A stretch of 64,000 nt of DNA from positions 62,292-126,291 of the forward strand of contig NZ_CP022163.1 in the NCBI RefSeq assembly GCF_002305855.1. The letters run 5' to 3'. Source of the DNA: Melittangium boletus DSM 14713. Its GTDB lineage: Bacteria; Myxococcota; Myxococcia; Myxococcales; Myxococcaceae. The translations under genes were made by a program, and so were the position numbers. The notes below the pieces were generated by a model. It worked only from the letters and a program-made list of their open reading frames with translations, was not told the DNA's origin and ran no database searches. Positions 50,138 through 59,546 of this stretch are shown here, piece by piece (positions within the stretch are counted from its first letter, which is position 1; each line of letters begins with the position of its first letter).

Positions 50138-50580
50138 TACAGCTTCCCCCAGATGGCAGGAATCCACTCAACCATGAGGTTGTAGGCGAGCGTGTCGATG
50201 CCGAAAAGGAGGATGGCCGCCACGATCGATGCGACGATGACCGCCATGGTGGACGCCTTGGTCTCTTCCCAGGTCGGCCAGGTCACCTTCATCAATTCCG
50301 CGGCGACATCCAGGGAGACGGCGTGCGTCTTCGGGTGGAAGTAGAGGCCCAGCACGACGCCCATGGCGAGTACGAAGCCCAACAGCGTCGAGACCTTCCA
50401 ATCGAGGCCTTCGATGATGTCGGGATCGCTCCAACCGGCTCGGGCCCAGACAAGGCCGCAGACGTGCTCCAGGAAGAACGCGAAGATGAGTCCCGCGATG
50501 AGGAAGAAGATGACCACGAGCCGCTTCGGGTCCATCCCCGAGCGGTTGGCCTGCTGGCTGGCTTCGGATGCCGCTGCCAT
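50137..50580 (-). CDS. secE: Preprotein translocase subunit SecE, long form
   Basis: A 147-residue subunit that clamps SecY. The conserved C-terminal part is [20 protein letters not shown] followed by a membrane span. Two more spans precede it ([36 protein letters not shown]), so it has three spans like E. coli SecE and unlike the single-span forms. GAGGA lies upstream of ATG 50580; an in-frame ATG at 50616 is less likely. It follows a terminator-like hairpin after the tRNA-Trp gene, so some read-through is needed. Confidence 0.95.
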   Translation of the reverse strand: MAAASEASQQANRSGMDPKRLVVIFFLIAGLIFAFFLEHVCGLVWARAGWSDPDIIEGLDWKVSTLLGFVLAMGVVLGLYFHPKTHAVSLDVAAELMKVTWPTWEETKASTMAVIVASIVAAILLFGIDTLAYNLMVEWIPAIWGKL

Positions 50581-50613
50581 GATTCCTCGCTGACTGAATG
50601 CTAGCTGGTACCG

Positions 50614-50656
50614 CAAAACACAGGGACCCCCGATACGTGGGTACCGGGGGTCCCTG
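50614..50656 (-). terminator. Terminator-like hairpin between tRNA-Trp and secE
   Basis: CAGGGACCCCCG (50645-50656 read on the minus strand) pairs perfectly with CGGGGGTCCCTG (50621-50632), 12-base loop, followed by TGTTTTG. Only 40 bases separate it from the secE start, with no good promoter in between, so it is probably a partial terminator or an RNA-processing element. Confidence 0.65.
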
Positions 50657-50668
50657 CAACTGAAAAAC

Positions 50669-50744
50669 TGGCAGGCCAGGAGGGATTCGAACCCCCAACA
50701 CGCGGATTTGGAGACCGCTGCTCTACCGTTGGAGCTACTGGCCT
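50669..50744 (-). tRNA. tRNA-Trp (anticodon CCA)
   Basis: 76 bases including an encoded CCA. Acceptor AGGCCAG pairs with CTGGCCT; the anticodon loop is CTCCAAA (anticodon CCA); T-arm GGGGGTTCGAATCCC is standard. It lies between rpmG and secE, as in many bacteria. Confidence 0.95.
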
Positions 50745-50771
50745 AAAGAACACCGGGCTACAACAGCGGAC

Positions 50772-50936
50772 CTAGACCTTACCTTCCTTGTGGACGGTAT
50801 GCTTGCGCTCGCGGGGGCAGTACTTGCTCAACTCGAGCTTGTCCTGGCTCTTCCGCTTGTTCTTGGTCGTGTAGTAGTTCCGCTCCTTGCAGGTCGTGCA
50901 CTCGAGCGAAATGATGCTGCGGTTACCCTTGGGCAT
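50772..50936 (-). CDS. rpmG: 50S ribosomal protein L33
   Basis: A 54-residue ribosomal protein: [20 protein letters not shown], then [20 protein letters not shown], then [14 protein letters not shown]. The first Cys pair CTTC is present but the second has one Cys (KYCPRERKH), so zinc binding may be partial or absent. Placed between tuf and tRNA-Trp as in many bacteria. Confidence 0.96.
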   Translation of the reverse strand: MPKGNRSIISLECTTCKERNYYTTKNKRKSQDKLELSKYCPRERKHTVHKEGKV

Positions 50937-50950
50937 GGCTTGAACTCGAT

Positions 50951-50991
50951 AAACACGAGGGGAAAGCTGCGCGGAACAGCTTCCCCCCTCG
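50951..50991 (-). terminator. Terminator-like hairpin between tuf and rpmG
   Basis: CGAGGGGGGAAGCTG (50977-50991, minus strand) pairs with CAGCTTTCCCCTCG (50956-50969), one bulged base, 7-base loop, followed by TGTTTAT. It would reduce transcription of rpmG and downstream genes relative to tuf, or be a processing site. Confidence 0.55.
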
Positions 50992-51034
50992 GGGTTGACT
51001 CACTGGAGAGGCAGGCACGAGGCCCACCGGCCAA

Positions 51035-52225
<1,191 letters not shown>

Positions 52226-52244
52226 TACGACGCTCCTCGAAAAA

Positions 52245-52320
52245 TGGAGCCCTGAACCAGGATTGAACTGGTGACCTCATCCTTACCAAGGATGCGCTCT
52301 GCCAACTGAGCTATCAGGGC
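52245..52320 (-). tRNA. tRNA-Thr (anticodon GGT)
   Basis: 76 bases with encoded CCA; GCCCTGA pairs with TCAGGGC; anticodon loop TTGGTAA gives GGT. Last of the four tRNAs ahead of tuf, the thrT place in E. coli. Confidence 0.95.
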
Positions 52321-52342
52321 TTGTCTGTGCGCCTACAACAAC

Positions 52343-52419
<77 letters not shown>

Positions 52420-52426
52420 ATTCCGA

Positions 52427-52509
<83 letters not shown>

Positions 52510-52596
52510 GAACCGCTCACTTCAACTACCGCACAACCCCTGCAACTTCCTACTGCTTTCTTCGTCCCGGGCCCTCATCCGCGGCCCCGTCTGCTT

Positions 52597-52669
52597 GGCC
52601 GGCGGCGGGACTTGAACCCGCGACCTACTGATTACAAATCAGTTGCTCTACCGACTGAGCTACACCGGC
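52597..52669 (-). tRNA. tRNA-Thr (anticodon TGT)
   Basis: 73 bases; acceptor GCCGGTG/CGCCGGC; anticodon loop TTTGTAA gives TGT. CCA is not encoded and the discriminator base reads C, unusual for tRNA-Thr. Corresponds to thrU, first in the operon. Confidence 0.92.
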
Positions 52670-52749
52670 GTCCAGCACTCCGGCAACTGCCCCCTGCCCG
52701 CCCATCCGCCTCGCTCAGAACCCGTCTACCGGCCCCGTCGAGGCGCGCC

Positions 52750-52778
52750 CTTTTAGAAGTCCCCGCCGCCCGAGTCAA
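52750..52778 (-). promoter_or_regulatory. Promoter of the tRNA-tuf operon
   Basis: On the minus strand TTGACT (52773-52778) and TAAAAG (52750-52755) are spaced by exactly 17 bases. The following discriminator GGCGCGCC is GC-rich, as in stable-RNA promoters under stringent control. The transcript would begin near 52742, about 73 bases before the first tRNA. Confidence 0.65.
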
Positions 52779-52797
52779 GCAGTTTGCATCCGGCGGT

Positions 52798-53616
52798 CTA
52801 CTTTCCAGCAACCGGGCGCGCTGTCCCCCGTTGCCGGGCGGCCTCGTATAGCAGAATCGCCGCCGAAACAGACGCATTCAGCGAGCCTACCTGACCGAGC
52901 ATCGGAATCTGGAGGCGGAAGTCACAATGCTCCAGGACGCCTGGGCGTACGCCCGCTCCCTCGGCTCCCACCACCACCGCCAAGGGACCGTCGAGCCGGG
53001 CGCTCCACAAGGGCTCTTTCGAGTGGGGGTCCGCCGCGGCGATCCACACGCCGGACTCCTTCAACTCCTCCAGGGCGCGTGACAGGTTGACCACCCGGGC
53101 GATGGGACAGTGCTCCACGGCGCCGGCTGACGCCTTGGCCACCACCCCCGTCACGGGCACCGCGCGGTCCTTCGCGATGACGATGCCATGCGCGCCCAGC
53201 GCATGCGCCGAGCGGATGATGGCTCCGAAATTGTGCGGATCCTGGATGCCATCCAACACCACCCACAAGGGGGGTCTCCCGCCCTCCGCGGCCGACTCGA
53301 TCAGGTCCGAGAGGTCCGCGTAGTCGAAGCCGCGCAGCTCGGCGACCACGCCCTGGTGCACGCCGCCATCCGCCAGACTCGCCAGGCGCTCGCGAGGCAC
53401 CCGTTCCACTCGGACTCCCGCTTCCCGGGCGCGGCTGAAGATCTCCGCCGCTGCCTTCGCGGCGAGTTGTCCCTCCGTCACGAAGAGCCTCTCCACCCGC
53501 TCCGCGTGTGCCCGGAGCGACTCCATGACCGGGTTCACCCCGTACACGTAGCGCTGCTCGGCACGCTCGCGCTCTCCTCCACGCTCACTCCCCTTCGACG
53601 GACGCTGGCGTACCAC
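52798..53616 (-). CDS. rlmB: RlmB-type 23S rRNA 2'-O-methyltransferase (TrmH family)
   Basis: A 272-residue SPOUT-class enzyme that methylates the ribose of a guanosine in 23S rRNA (position 2251 in E. coli). Substrate-binding N-domain (YVYGVNPVMESLRAHAERVE) and the SAM-binding knot motifs: VVLDGIQDPHNFGAIIRSA, LAVVVGAEGAGVRPGVLEHC and QIPMLGQVGSLNASVSAAIL. Start GTG at 53616. RlmB and TrmH of tRNA are close relatives; the N-terminal domain favours RlmB. It sits 3 bases from the stop of the gene upstream, implying one transcript. Confidence 0.9.
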   Translation of the reverse strand: MVRQRPSKGSERGGERERAEQRYVYGVNPVMESLRAHAERVERLFVTEGQLAAKAAAEIFSRAREAGVRVERVPRERLASLADGGVHQGVVAELRGFDYADLSDLIESAAEGGRPPLWVVLDGIQDPHNFGAIIRSAHALGAHGIVIAKDRAVPVTGVVAKASAGAVEHCPIARVVNLSRALEELKESGVWIAAADPHSKEPLWSARLDGPLAVVVGAEGAGVRPGVLEHCDFRLQIPMLGQVGSLNASVSAAILLYEAARQRGTARPVAGK

Positions 53617-53619
53617 GGG

Positions 53620-54069
53620 CTAGAGAACCTCCACCGGAACGGAGAGCGTCTTCTGCTGCCGGGCACACAACTGCTCCGAGCAGATGAAGAACGTGAGCTT
53701 CGCCTCCACCAGCCCCTTCCCCGCGGCGTCGGCCTTGAATGGCACCTCGAAGCGGGGATCCACGAAGGCCTGGCCCTCGGCCTTCTTCGCCACCGAGTCC
53801 TTCAGGGCCAGCTTCTGCTGAGGCAGTTCCACTCCCGAGCCCTTGAGCTCCAGCTTCAACGGCGCCTCGTCGGAGACATGCGCGCCCGGCTTGCTCTTGA
53901 TGGACAGCACGAACACACCCGAGCCCCCCGCCTTCACTTGAGTGGAGGAGCCCGCGGTACTCAGCTCGTAGAGCGTGGCCGGATCCACCTGTCCCTCGGC
54001 ATGGACCGGCGAGCAGGCAAGCGCCAGCAGCGCGGCGGCCAAGGAAGGGATGTGTCGGATGTGGGGCAT
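53620..54069 (-). CDS. Small secreted protein with paired cysteines, DsbD-alpha-like
   Basis: A 149-residue exported protein, start MPHIRHIPSLAAALLALACS. The signal peptide ends near HAEG; Cys19 inside it might alternatively be a lipid site (ALACS). The body is a beta-type domain and ends with LTFFICSEQLCARQQKTLSV, where Cys-x4-Cys resembles the redox site of the DsbD periplasmic domain. No TlpA-type or membrane DsbD part exists. Unknown role, redox or adhesion. It is 3 bases from rlmB. Confidence 0.55.
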   Translation of the reverse strand: MPHIRHIPSLAAALLALACSPVHAEGQVDPATLYELSTAGSSTQVKAGGSGVFVLSIKSKPGAHVSDEAPLKLELKGSGVELPQQKLALKDSVAKKAEGQAFVDPRFEVPFKADAAGKGLVEAKLTFFICSEQLCARQQKTLSVPVEVL

Positions 54070-54141
54070 GGCGCTTTTCCTCCGAGATGCGGAACCGCCC
54101 CTATATCACCGCACCTCCCACCCCTGGCGACTCTTTGCGGT

Positions 54142-55095
54142 TCAGGTCCGGACCCTGGACGTCCGCTTGCGCCGGGACGAAGCCACCGGACCCGGCTCGG
54201 GACTTCCGATCTCAGCCGTCCCCGCCGCCAGTTTCTCGGCCCGCTCGATGATGATGTCGGCGAGATCCAACCCCGTAGCCGCCTCCATCTCCGGAAGCGC
54301 CGGGGAACTGTTGACCTCGAACACCTTGGGGTGCCCCTCCTGCACGTCGAGCAGGTCCACCGCCGCTACCTCCAACCCCACCAGCGAGGCCGTCTTCTCC
54401 GCCGCCGTCCGCTGGGAGGCGGTCAACTCCAGCTTCTCCAACCGGGCCCCGCGATTGAGGGTGTAGGAGAGGCGGCCCACCCTCGGCCGGCGACGCACCG
54501 CCGCCACCGCCTTGCCTCCCACCACCAGGACCCGGACGTCCTGCCCCGAGTGCTTCACGTACTGCTGGACGATCAGGTTGTGCCCCAGGCCCAGAATGGC
54601 CTCGAGCGCCGCTTCCAGGGACTGGAGGCTCTCGCACACCATCACCCCCCTCTTCTCCTGGCCCTGCAGCAGTTTCACCAGGACCGGCACGCCTCCAACC
54701 AGCCCCACCATGGCCTTGAGGTCCGCCGCGTCCCTCGCCATCACCGTCGCCGGGATGCCGATGCCATGCGCCGAGAGCAGTTGCAGCGAGCGCATCTTGT
54801 TGCGCGACTCGGCGATGGCCCTCGCCGTGTTCAACAACGGAATCCCGCTCATGGCGAACTGATTCACCACCGCCAGACCGTAGTTGTTGACGGACTGCGC
54901 GATGCGCGGAATGACCACGTCGCAGGGCGCGAGCTTCCGGCGTCGGTAGTAGAGGTGGGCCTTGCGTCCGTCCAGGTGCATCTCCACCCGGACTGGATTG
55001 AGCACCCTCACCTGATGCCCTCTCGCGCGCGCGGCCTCGACCAGACGCTTGGTGGACGAAATGGAGGCGGAGCGCGAGAGGATGGTGATCTTCAT
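54142..55095 (-). CDS. rimK: RimK-family ATP-grasp ligase
   Basis: A 317-residue ATP-dependent carboxylate-amine ligase. The ATP-grasp core includes PVLVKLLQGQEKRGVMVCES, GHNLIVQQYVKHSGQDVRVL and the C-terminal metal site LLDVQEGHPKVFEVNSSPAL. RimK adds glutamate to the end of ribosomal protein S6 in E. coli; the family also makes cofactor side chains and peptides. ATG 55095 is chosen since it begins the fold (KITILSRSASI); the frame start at 55131 does not. Assigned to RimK from the N-terminal MKITILSR motif; the substrate is not certain. Confidence 0.82.
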   Translation of the reverse strand: MKITILSRSASISSTKRLVEAARARGHQVRVLNPVRVEMHLDGRKAHLYYRRRKLAPCDVVIPRIAQSVNNYGLAVVNQFAMSGIPLLNTARAIAESRNKMRSLQLLSAHGIGIPATVMARDAADLKAMVGLVGGVPVLVKLLQGQEKRGVMVCESLQSLEAALEAILGLGHNLIVQQYVKHSGQDVRVLVVGGKAVAAVRRRPRVGRLSYTLNRGARLEKLELTASQRTAAEKTASLVGLEVAAVDLLDVQEGHPKVFEVNSSPALPEMEAATGLDLADIIIERAEKLAAGTAEIGSPEPGPVASSRRKRTSRVRT

Positions 55096-55161
55096 GGGTG
55101 GCCCGGGGGCCGGGCGCAGACATAGCCCCACCCCCGAACCACGTAAAGCCGCGCCGGGCGT

Positions 55162-56418
55162 TTAGCGCCGCTGAATGGCCCGAACCTCGATGTTCACCGG
55201 GTTCGCCGGCGTGGACGCCTTGATGCGCTCACACGTCGTGCCGTTGAAGACGATGCCCGTGTCCGTCAGGTTCCAGGTGTTCGTCCCCGGCGAGAGGCGC
55301 TCCTTGTTGAGGAAGACCACCACCAGTTCCTCCGAGTTGGGCTGCTGGGTGGGATCGAAGCTCAGCACGCAGGGCTCGTCCACCACCACCTTCTCGGTGA
55401 TCTCCTTGAGGGCATTCACCAACTCCGTCTTGTTCGCCGCCTGGTAGAACCGACGCGTGCACAGGCCCGTCGCGGCCTCACACGTGTCCCCCGCGCCACA
55501 TTCCGCGTTCGACTTGCACGAGCGCGCGAAGCCACCCGCCTCGGCCATGCCGTTGAGCGTCGCCACGCCCCGACGTCCCGACTCGCTGCTGGAATTGAAG
55601 TCCGCGCCAAACCCGATGACGATCGTCTGGATATTCTTGGCCTTCAGATCTCGCACCGCGCGCACCGACGCATTCGTGTCCAGGCAGCCGATGTCCTGAG
55701 CGAAGTCGCAGGACGTCAGCGTGCAGAAGCAACCCGGGTCCGGGTAGGGCGTCTCGAATTGCGCGTTGCAGTTGGGCAGACCATCCGTGAGCAACAGCAC
55801 GAAGCTGGAGCGATTCTGCGACTGCAGCTCGGGCCGCGAGCCCACGTAATTCAGACTCACGCTCGTGGGCGTACCGCCCACCGGGACCTGCTCTCCCGTG
55901 GTCGAGGAGTTCTTGATGGCCAGCAATCGGCTCTTCACCAACCCCGCGTTGGCGGTCAGCGTGGCCGGGTCCTCCAGTTCCTCCGCGGGCAGCGGAACGC
56001 TGAGCGAGGTCGAGGCACCGCACGAGTCTCCCTCACTCTCGTCCGGATAGGTCGTGAGCCCAATGCGCGCGAGGGTACCACTGCTGTCCAGGAAGTCCTT
56101 CATCGCGTCCTGCAACTCGCTCCACCGCGTGGGGCAGAGCGTCGTGTTGCAGGGGTTCACCTCGCTTCCACAGATCTCGGCTCCCTGCTTGCACCCCGGC
56201 CTGCTGGGGTCCACCGGCGCCGTCATGGAGCCGGACGTGTCCACCAGCAGCATCAGGTTCGGCTTGCTCGCCCGGGCCGTGATGACCCGCGTCTCGGTCG
56301 TCTGCGAGATGGCGAGCGGATCCACCGGCTCGAAGTCGTAGGTCTGACAACCCGAGGCGATCACACCCCCCAGGGTGCCCATCGCCATCAGGCTCAGCAG
56401 GGTCAGCTTGGCGCGCAT
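55162..56418 (-). CDS. cglB: CglB-type adhesin lipoprotein, von Willebrand A domain
   Basis: A 418-residue surface lipoprotein with signal peptide and lipobox ASGC (Cys24). The von Willebrand A domain starts with LMLLVDTSGSM (MIDAS residues Asp60, Ser62, Ser64) and continues VLLLTDGLPNC and IQTIVIGFGADF. Seventeen cysteines are present; the 16 beside the lipidated one may form disulfides. M. xanthus CglB (about 416 residues) has this layout and acts as adhesin of the A-motility focal-adhesion machinery, and its mutants can be rescued by contact transfer. GAGGAG precedes ATG 56418. Identity rests on size, cysteine count and genomic context. Confidence 0.88.
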   Translation of the reverse strand: MRAKLTLLSLMAMGTLGGVIASGCQTYDFEPVDPLAISQTTETRVITARASKPNLMLLVDTSGSMTAPVDPSRPGCKQGAEICGSEVNPCNTTLCPTRWSELQDAMKDFLDSSGTLARIGLTTYPDESEGDSCGASTSLSVPLPAEELEDPATLTANAGLVKSRLLAIKNSSTTGEQVPVGGTPTSVSLNYVGSRPELQSQNRSSFVLLLTDGLPNCNAQFETPYPDPGCFCTLTSCDFAQDIGCLDTNASVRAVRDLKAKNIQTIVIGFGADFNSSSESGRRGVATLNGMAEAGGFARSCKSNAECGAGDTCEAATGLCTRRFYQAANKTELVNALKEITEKVVVDEPCVLSFDPTQQPNSEELVVVFLNKERLSPGTNTWNLTDTGIVFNGTTCERIKASTPANPVNIEVRAIQRR

Positions 56419-56546
56419 AAGATGAATTCGCTCCTCTTAAAGAAGGGGCACGAGCACTCCTCGCGCCCACACAGGGTCCGGCCCTGAAATCGGTCCGAGG
56501 ATAGCCTCCTCCACCTTCGCACGGCCAGCGTCAACGCACCGCCTCC

Positions 56547-56939
56547 CTAAAGAGCGAGAGTGCGTGCGCCGTCCGTCAGTCGCCACAACGACGCGAGCCC
56601 CATCACCTCGTCCAGCGGACCCTTCAACTCCTCCGATGCGTATCCACAGATTCTTACCGTGGTGTCGCACGCCACCAGACGCGCACCCAATTCCCGCGCT
56701 TCCGCCAGCATCCGCGCCGGCAGCGGCACTCCGAGTTCGAGCGCCCTCGCGCTTTCCGCCAACTCCCGCTCGCCGCGCGGCTCCCCAAACCGGCCCTCCA
56801 CCAGCGCGCGAAGCGCCTCGAAGGCGAAGACGAAATACACCTCGTCGCCCATCGCCACCGCGGTGATGCCCATCGTGGCGGCCTGGAAGGCGGGCTCGTA
56901 CGTGGCGTGCTGCAGGAAGAAGAAAACGCGTCCAGCCAT
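56547..56939 (-). CDS. DsrE/DsrF-like sulfur-relay family protein
   Basis: A 130-residue small alpha-beta protein of the DsrE/DsrF (DrsE2) superfamily. The pattern MAGRVFFFLQHATYEPAFQA, ITAVAMGDEVYFVFAFEAL and LVACDTTVRICGYASEELKG with Cys at the usual position of the sulfur-carrier Cys is visible. Members act in sulfur transfer or are peroxiredoxin-like; function here is not known. It is divergent from the HEAT-repeat gene and upstream of cglB. Confidence 0.7.
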   Translation of the reverse strand: MAGRVFFFLQHATYEPAFQAATMGITAVAMGDEVYFVFAFEALRALVEGRFGEPRGERELAESARALELGVPLPARMLAEARELGARLVACDTTVRICGYASEELKGPLDEVMGLASLWRLTDGARTLAL

Positions 56940-57071
56940 GGACTCGGCACCATACCCGCCACTTCAACAATCCGCTCGCAGCGAAAGCGCTCCGGGTCCG
57001 TCGAATCCACCGCGCGCGCCAGCCTATAAACCCGGTTTCTCCCCCAAGTTCCCGTCCCGAGGCCGCCGCCC

Positions 57072-57626
57072 ATGATCTCCTTCGCCCTCGCCGCATGGCT
57101 CCTCGTGGCGCCCGCGGCCGCCGCCCCCGCGACTCCCGATTCCGCCACCGCGCCGGGCGCGTTGCATGGGCGTGTCCTGCGGATGCTCGACAGCTCCAAG
57201 ACCCCTCCCAGGGAAGCCGATTGGGCGCCCCTGGGCCCCGAGGCGCTGGGGGAACTCCTCGCGCTCGCGAGGGATCCCCAGGCCCCCGAAGCCCAGAGAA
57301 CCCGCGCCGTCGCCGCCCTCACCGTCGTGGCCCATCCCGAGGCCGCCCAGCACCTCGCCGAATTGCTGCGCACCCCCACCTTGCCCTCCTCGCTGCGCGC
57401 CACCGCCGTGCTCGCGCTCCAGCGCCGGGCGGGCCTCGGCGCCCTTCCCGTGCTCGCCCCCCTGCTGGAGGACGGGGACGCACTCGTTCGCTCCACCGCC
57501 GCCCGGGCGCTCGGGCGCATGGGGAGCGCGGAGGCACGCCGGGTCCTGGAGGATCGGCTCGCCTTGGAGGAGCACGCCGAGGTCCGGGAAGCGCTTCAAC
57601 AGGGGTTGAGCGACGTCGAGCCCTGA
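57072..57626 (+). CDS. Secreted HEAT-repeat protein
   Basis: A 184-residue protein with signal peptide MISFALAAWLLVAPAAAA. The rest consists of helical HEAT-like repeats: LGPEALGELLALARDPQAPE, AQHLAELLRTPTLPSSLRAT, ALPVLAPLLEDGDALVRSTA and ARRVLEDRLALEEHAEVREA. HEAT repeats serve protein binding. A possible -10 element TATAAA lies at 57025-57030 with no clear -35. The HAD gene starts 57 bases downstream. Periplasmic scaffold is inferred. Confidence 0.7.
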   Translation: MISFALAAWLLVAPAAAAPATPDSATAPGALHGRVLRMLDSSKTPPREADWAPLGPEALGELLALARDPQAPEAQRTRAVAALTVVAHPEAAQHLAELLRTPTLPSSLRATAVLALQRRAGLGALPVLAPLLEDGDALVRSTAARALGRMGSAEARRVLEDRLALEEHAEVREALQQGLSDVEP

Positions 57627-57683
57627 CGGACGCCGCCATGAGCCCCCTCGCATCCCCCGGGCGCTTCCATTAGATGGAGGGCC

Positions 57684-58379
57684 ATGCGCCCCACCGTGCT
57701 CCTCTTCGACATCGACGGAACCCTCATCGACAACGCGGGCTCCGGCCGCCGGGCCATGGATCTCGCCTTCCACGCGCTCCACCAGCGCCGCGATGCCTGT
57801 GACTCGTTCAGCCTGTCCGGGATGACGGATCAGGCCATCGTCCGCAAGGCGCTCGAGATCATCGGCGTCCCGGCCACCCCCGAGGCCATCTCCACCGTCA
57901 TCGACACTTACCTCCAGCACCTGGTGCAGGAGGTCCACCGCGTCACCGACACCCACTACCGCCTCCACGTCGGCATGCGCGAGGCCGTCGACGCCGCCCT
58001 GGCCCGTCCGGGGTTCGCCGTGGGGCTCGGAACCGGCAACGTCCGCGAGGGCGCTCGCATCAAGCTTGAGCGCGTGGGCATTCATGACCGGTTCTCGTTC
58101 GGGGGCTTCGGCTGCGACCACGAGAGCCGCGTCGAGCTCATCCGCCATGGCGCCCGCACCGGCGCCGCCCAGCTCGGGGTATCCGTCGAGGCCTGCCGGG
58201 TCGTCGTCATCGGAGACACCCCCAAGGACGTCGACGCCGCCAAGGGCATCGGCGCCGCGTGCATCGGCGTGGGCACGGGCCACTACACCCCCGAGCAACT
58301 CCTCGCCGCGGGCGCCGATCACGCCTTCGCCGATTTCACCCACCGCGAAGCGCTCGCCACCCTGCTCGGGGAGCACTGA
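57684..58379 (+). CDS. HAD-family phosphatase (phosphoglycolate-phosphatase-like)
   Basis: A 231-residue cytoplasmic phosphatase of the haloacid dehalogenase superfamily. Motif I is LLFDIDGTLIDN with Asp9 nucleophile and Asp11 acid-base; motif II LGTGN; motif III Lys in GARIKLERVG; motif IV GDTPKDVDAAKG. An alpha-helical cap between motif I and II is of the C1 type (phosphoglycolate, beta-phosphoglucomutase, pyrophosphatase). Substrate uncertain, so no symbol is given. Normal length. Confidence 0.85.
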   Translation: MRPTVLLFDIDGTLIDNAGSGRRAMDLAFHALHQRRDACDSFSLSGMTDQAIVRKALEIIGVPATPEAISTVIDTYLQHLVQEVHRVTDTHYRLHVGMREAVDAALARPGFAVGLGTGNVREGARIKLERVGIHDRFSFGGFGCDHESRVELIRHGARTGAAQLGVSVEACRVVVIGDTPKDVDAAKGIGAACIGVGTGHYTPEQLLAAGADHAFADFTHREALATLLGEH

Positions 58380-58463
58380 GCCCCGGGACTTCCCGCCCCC
58401 TCCCAGGCCGCCGGGTGTGTTATCTCCGGCCGTCCCGCCCGGCCCCCGAGGAGCCCTCCGCCC

Positions 58464-59507
58464 ATGTCGTTGTCCACCCTCGAAGCCTACGATCTCGTCC
58501 GTTTCGCCGAGGCCTTCGACTCGCGACTGGCCACCGCCGACGAGCTGCTCGCGAGCCGTCCGGGTCTGGAGCGCGAGAAGGAGTGGCTCTCCACCGCCCT
58601 CCAGCTGCTGCGCGCCGAGCGCGCTCCCGCCCAGTCCATCCTGGAAAAGGTCCGCGATCTGCCCGAGCTCGAGGAGGTGCGCGAGGAGTTCGCCTTCACC
58701 CTCCAGAACGCCTGGATCGACACCCTGGAGAAGGTCCACGCCGGCATCACCTTCTGCGCGAGCAGCCGCGCCCCCGTCATCGAAGCGCTCTTCCCCCACC
58801 TCAAGTTCCCCCAACTGCGCCGCGCCTCCCGCGACACCCTCCAGGAATTCGTCACGGGCTTCGAGCGCCGCCTGAAGTCCTCCTACGTCTCGCGCATCCT
58901 CGCCCGGGACGATTTCGCCTTCGTGCGCCCCGTGCTGGAGCAGGTCGCGGCCGCCTACGCGCAATGGCAAGCCTGCTTCGTCCCCGTGCAGCTCCCCCAT
59001 GAGCAGGCCGCCCCCCTGCGCGCCGAACTCATCTCGCTCGGCAAGCGGTTGGACCTCGCCCTGCGCCAAGCCCGATGCCTCGCCGAGGCCTCGCTCGCCC
59101 CCCTGCCCGAGGCCTTCGAGAACTCCGGACTCGCCAGCAAGCCCCGCAAGCGCGCCGGACGCGGACTGCCGCTCGGAGAGACGATCGAGGCCCTTCCCGA
59201 TGAGACCGGGGAAGTCCCGGCTGAATCGCTCGACGCCCCCCGGGAGACCCCCTCGGAAGAGCCCAGCGCGGCGGAACTGGCCGAGCTCGCGGCGCTCGCC
59301 GGGCCGCTCCCGGAGGAGACCGTCTCCACCGCGCCGTCCGTGGAGGAAGCGCCCGCCGTCGAACCCGAGCCCGAACCGGCTCCCGCGCCTATCGCAGCCG
59401 AGCCGCCCGCCGCCGAGCCGCCATCCGAGGCCAAACCCGTGAAGTCCGGGGGCAAGAGGGGCCGCAAGAAGGCCGAGGCCAAGTCTCCTTCTCCGGAGTC
59501 GACCTGA
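58464..59507 (+). CDS. Uncharacterised helical protein with acidic Pro/Ala tail
   Basis: A 347-residue cytoplasmic protein. Residues 1-215 are helical with many Arg/Glu pairs (AEAFDSRLATADELLASRPG, RLKSSYVSRILARDDFAFV) and no recognised family; the C-terminal 130 residues are disordered, rich in Glu, Pro and Ala (PAVEPEPEPAPAPIAAEPPA) and end in the basic patch GGKRGRKKAEAKSPS. It lies between HAD and hrpB with gaps of 84 and 39 bases. Function unknown. Confidence 0.6.
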   Translation: MSLSTLEAYDLVRFAEAFDSRLATADELLASRPGLEREKEWLSTALQLLRAERAPAQSILEKVRDLPELEEVREEFAFTLQNAWIDTLEKVHAGITFCASSRAPVIEALFPHLKFPQLRRASRDTLQEFVTGFERRLKSSYVSRILARDDFAFVRPVLEQVAAAYAQWQACFVPVQLPHEQAAPLRAELISLGKRLDLALRQARCLAEASLAPLPEAFENSGLASKPRKRAGRGLPLGETIEALPDETGEVPAESLDAPRETPSEEPSAAELAELAALAGPLPEETVSTAPSVEEAPAVEPEPEPAPAPIAAEPPAAEPPSEAKPVKSGGKRGRKKAEAKSPSPEST

Positions 59508-59546
59508 GCGCGGAGGCCCCAGGCCCCCGTTATTGAGGAACCGGCC

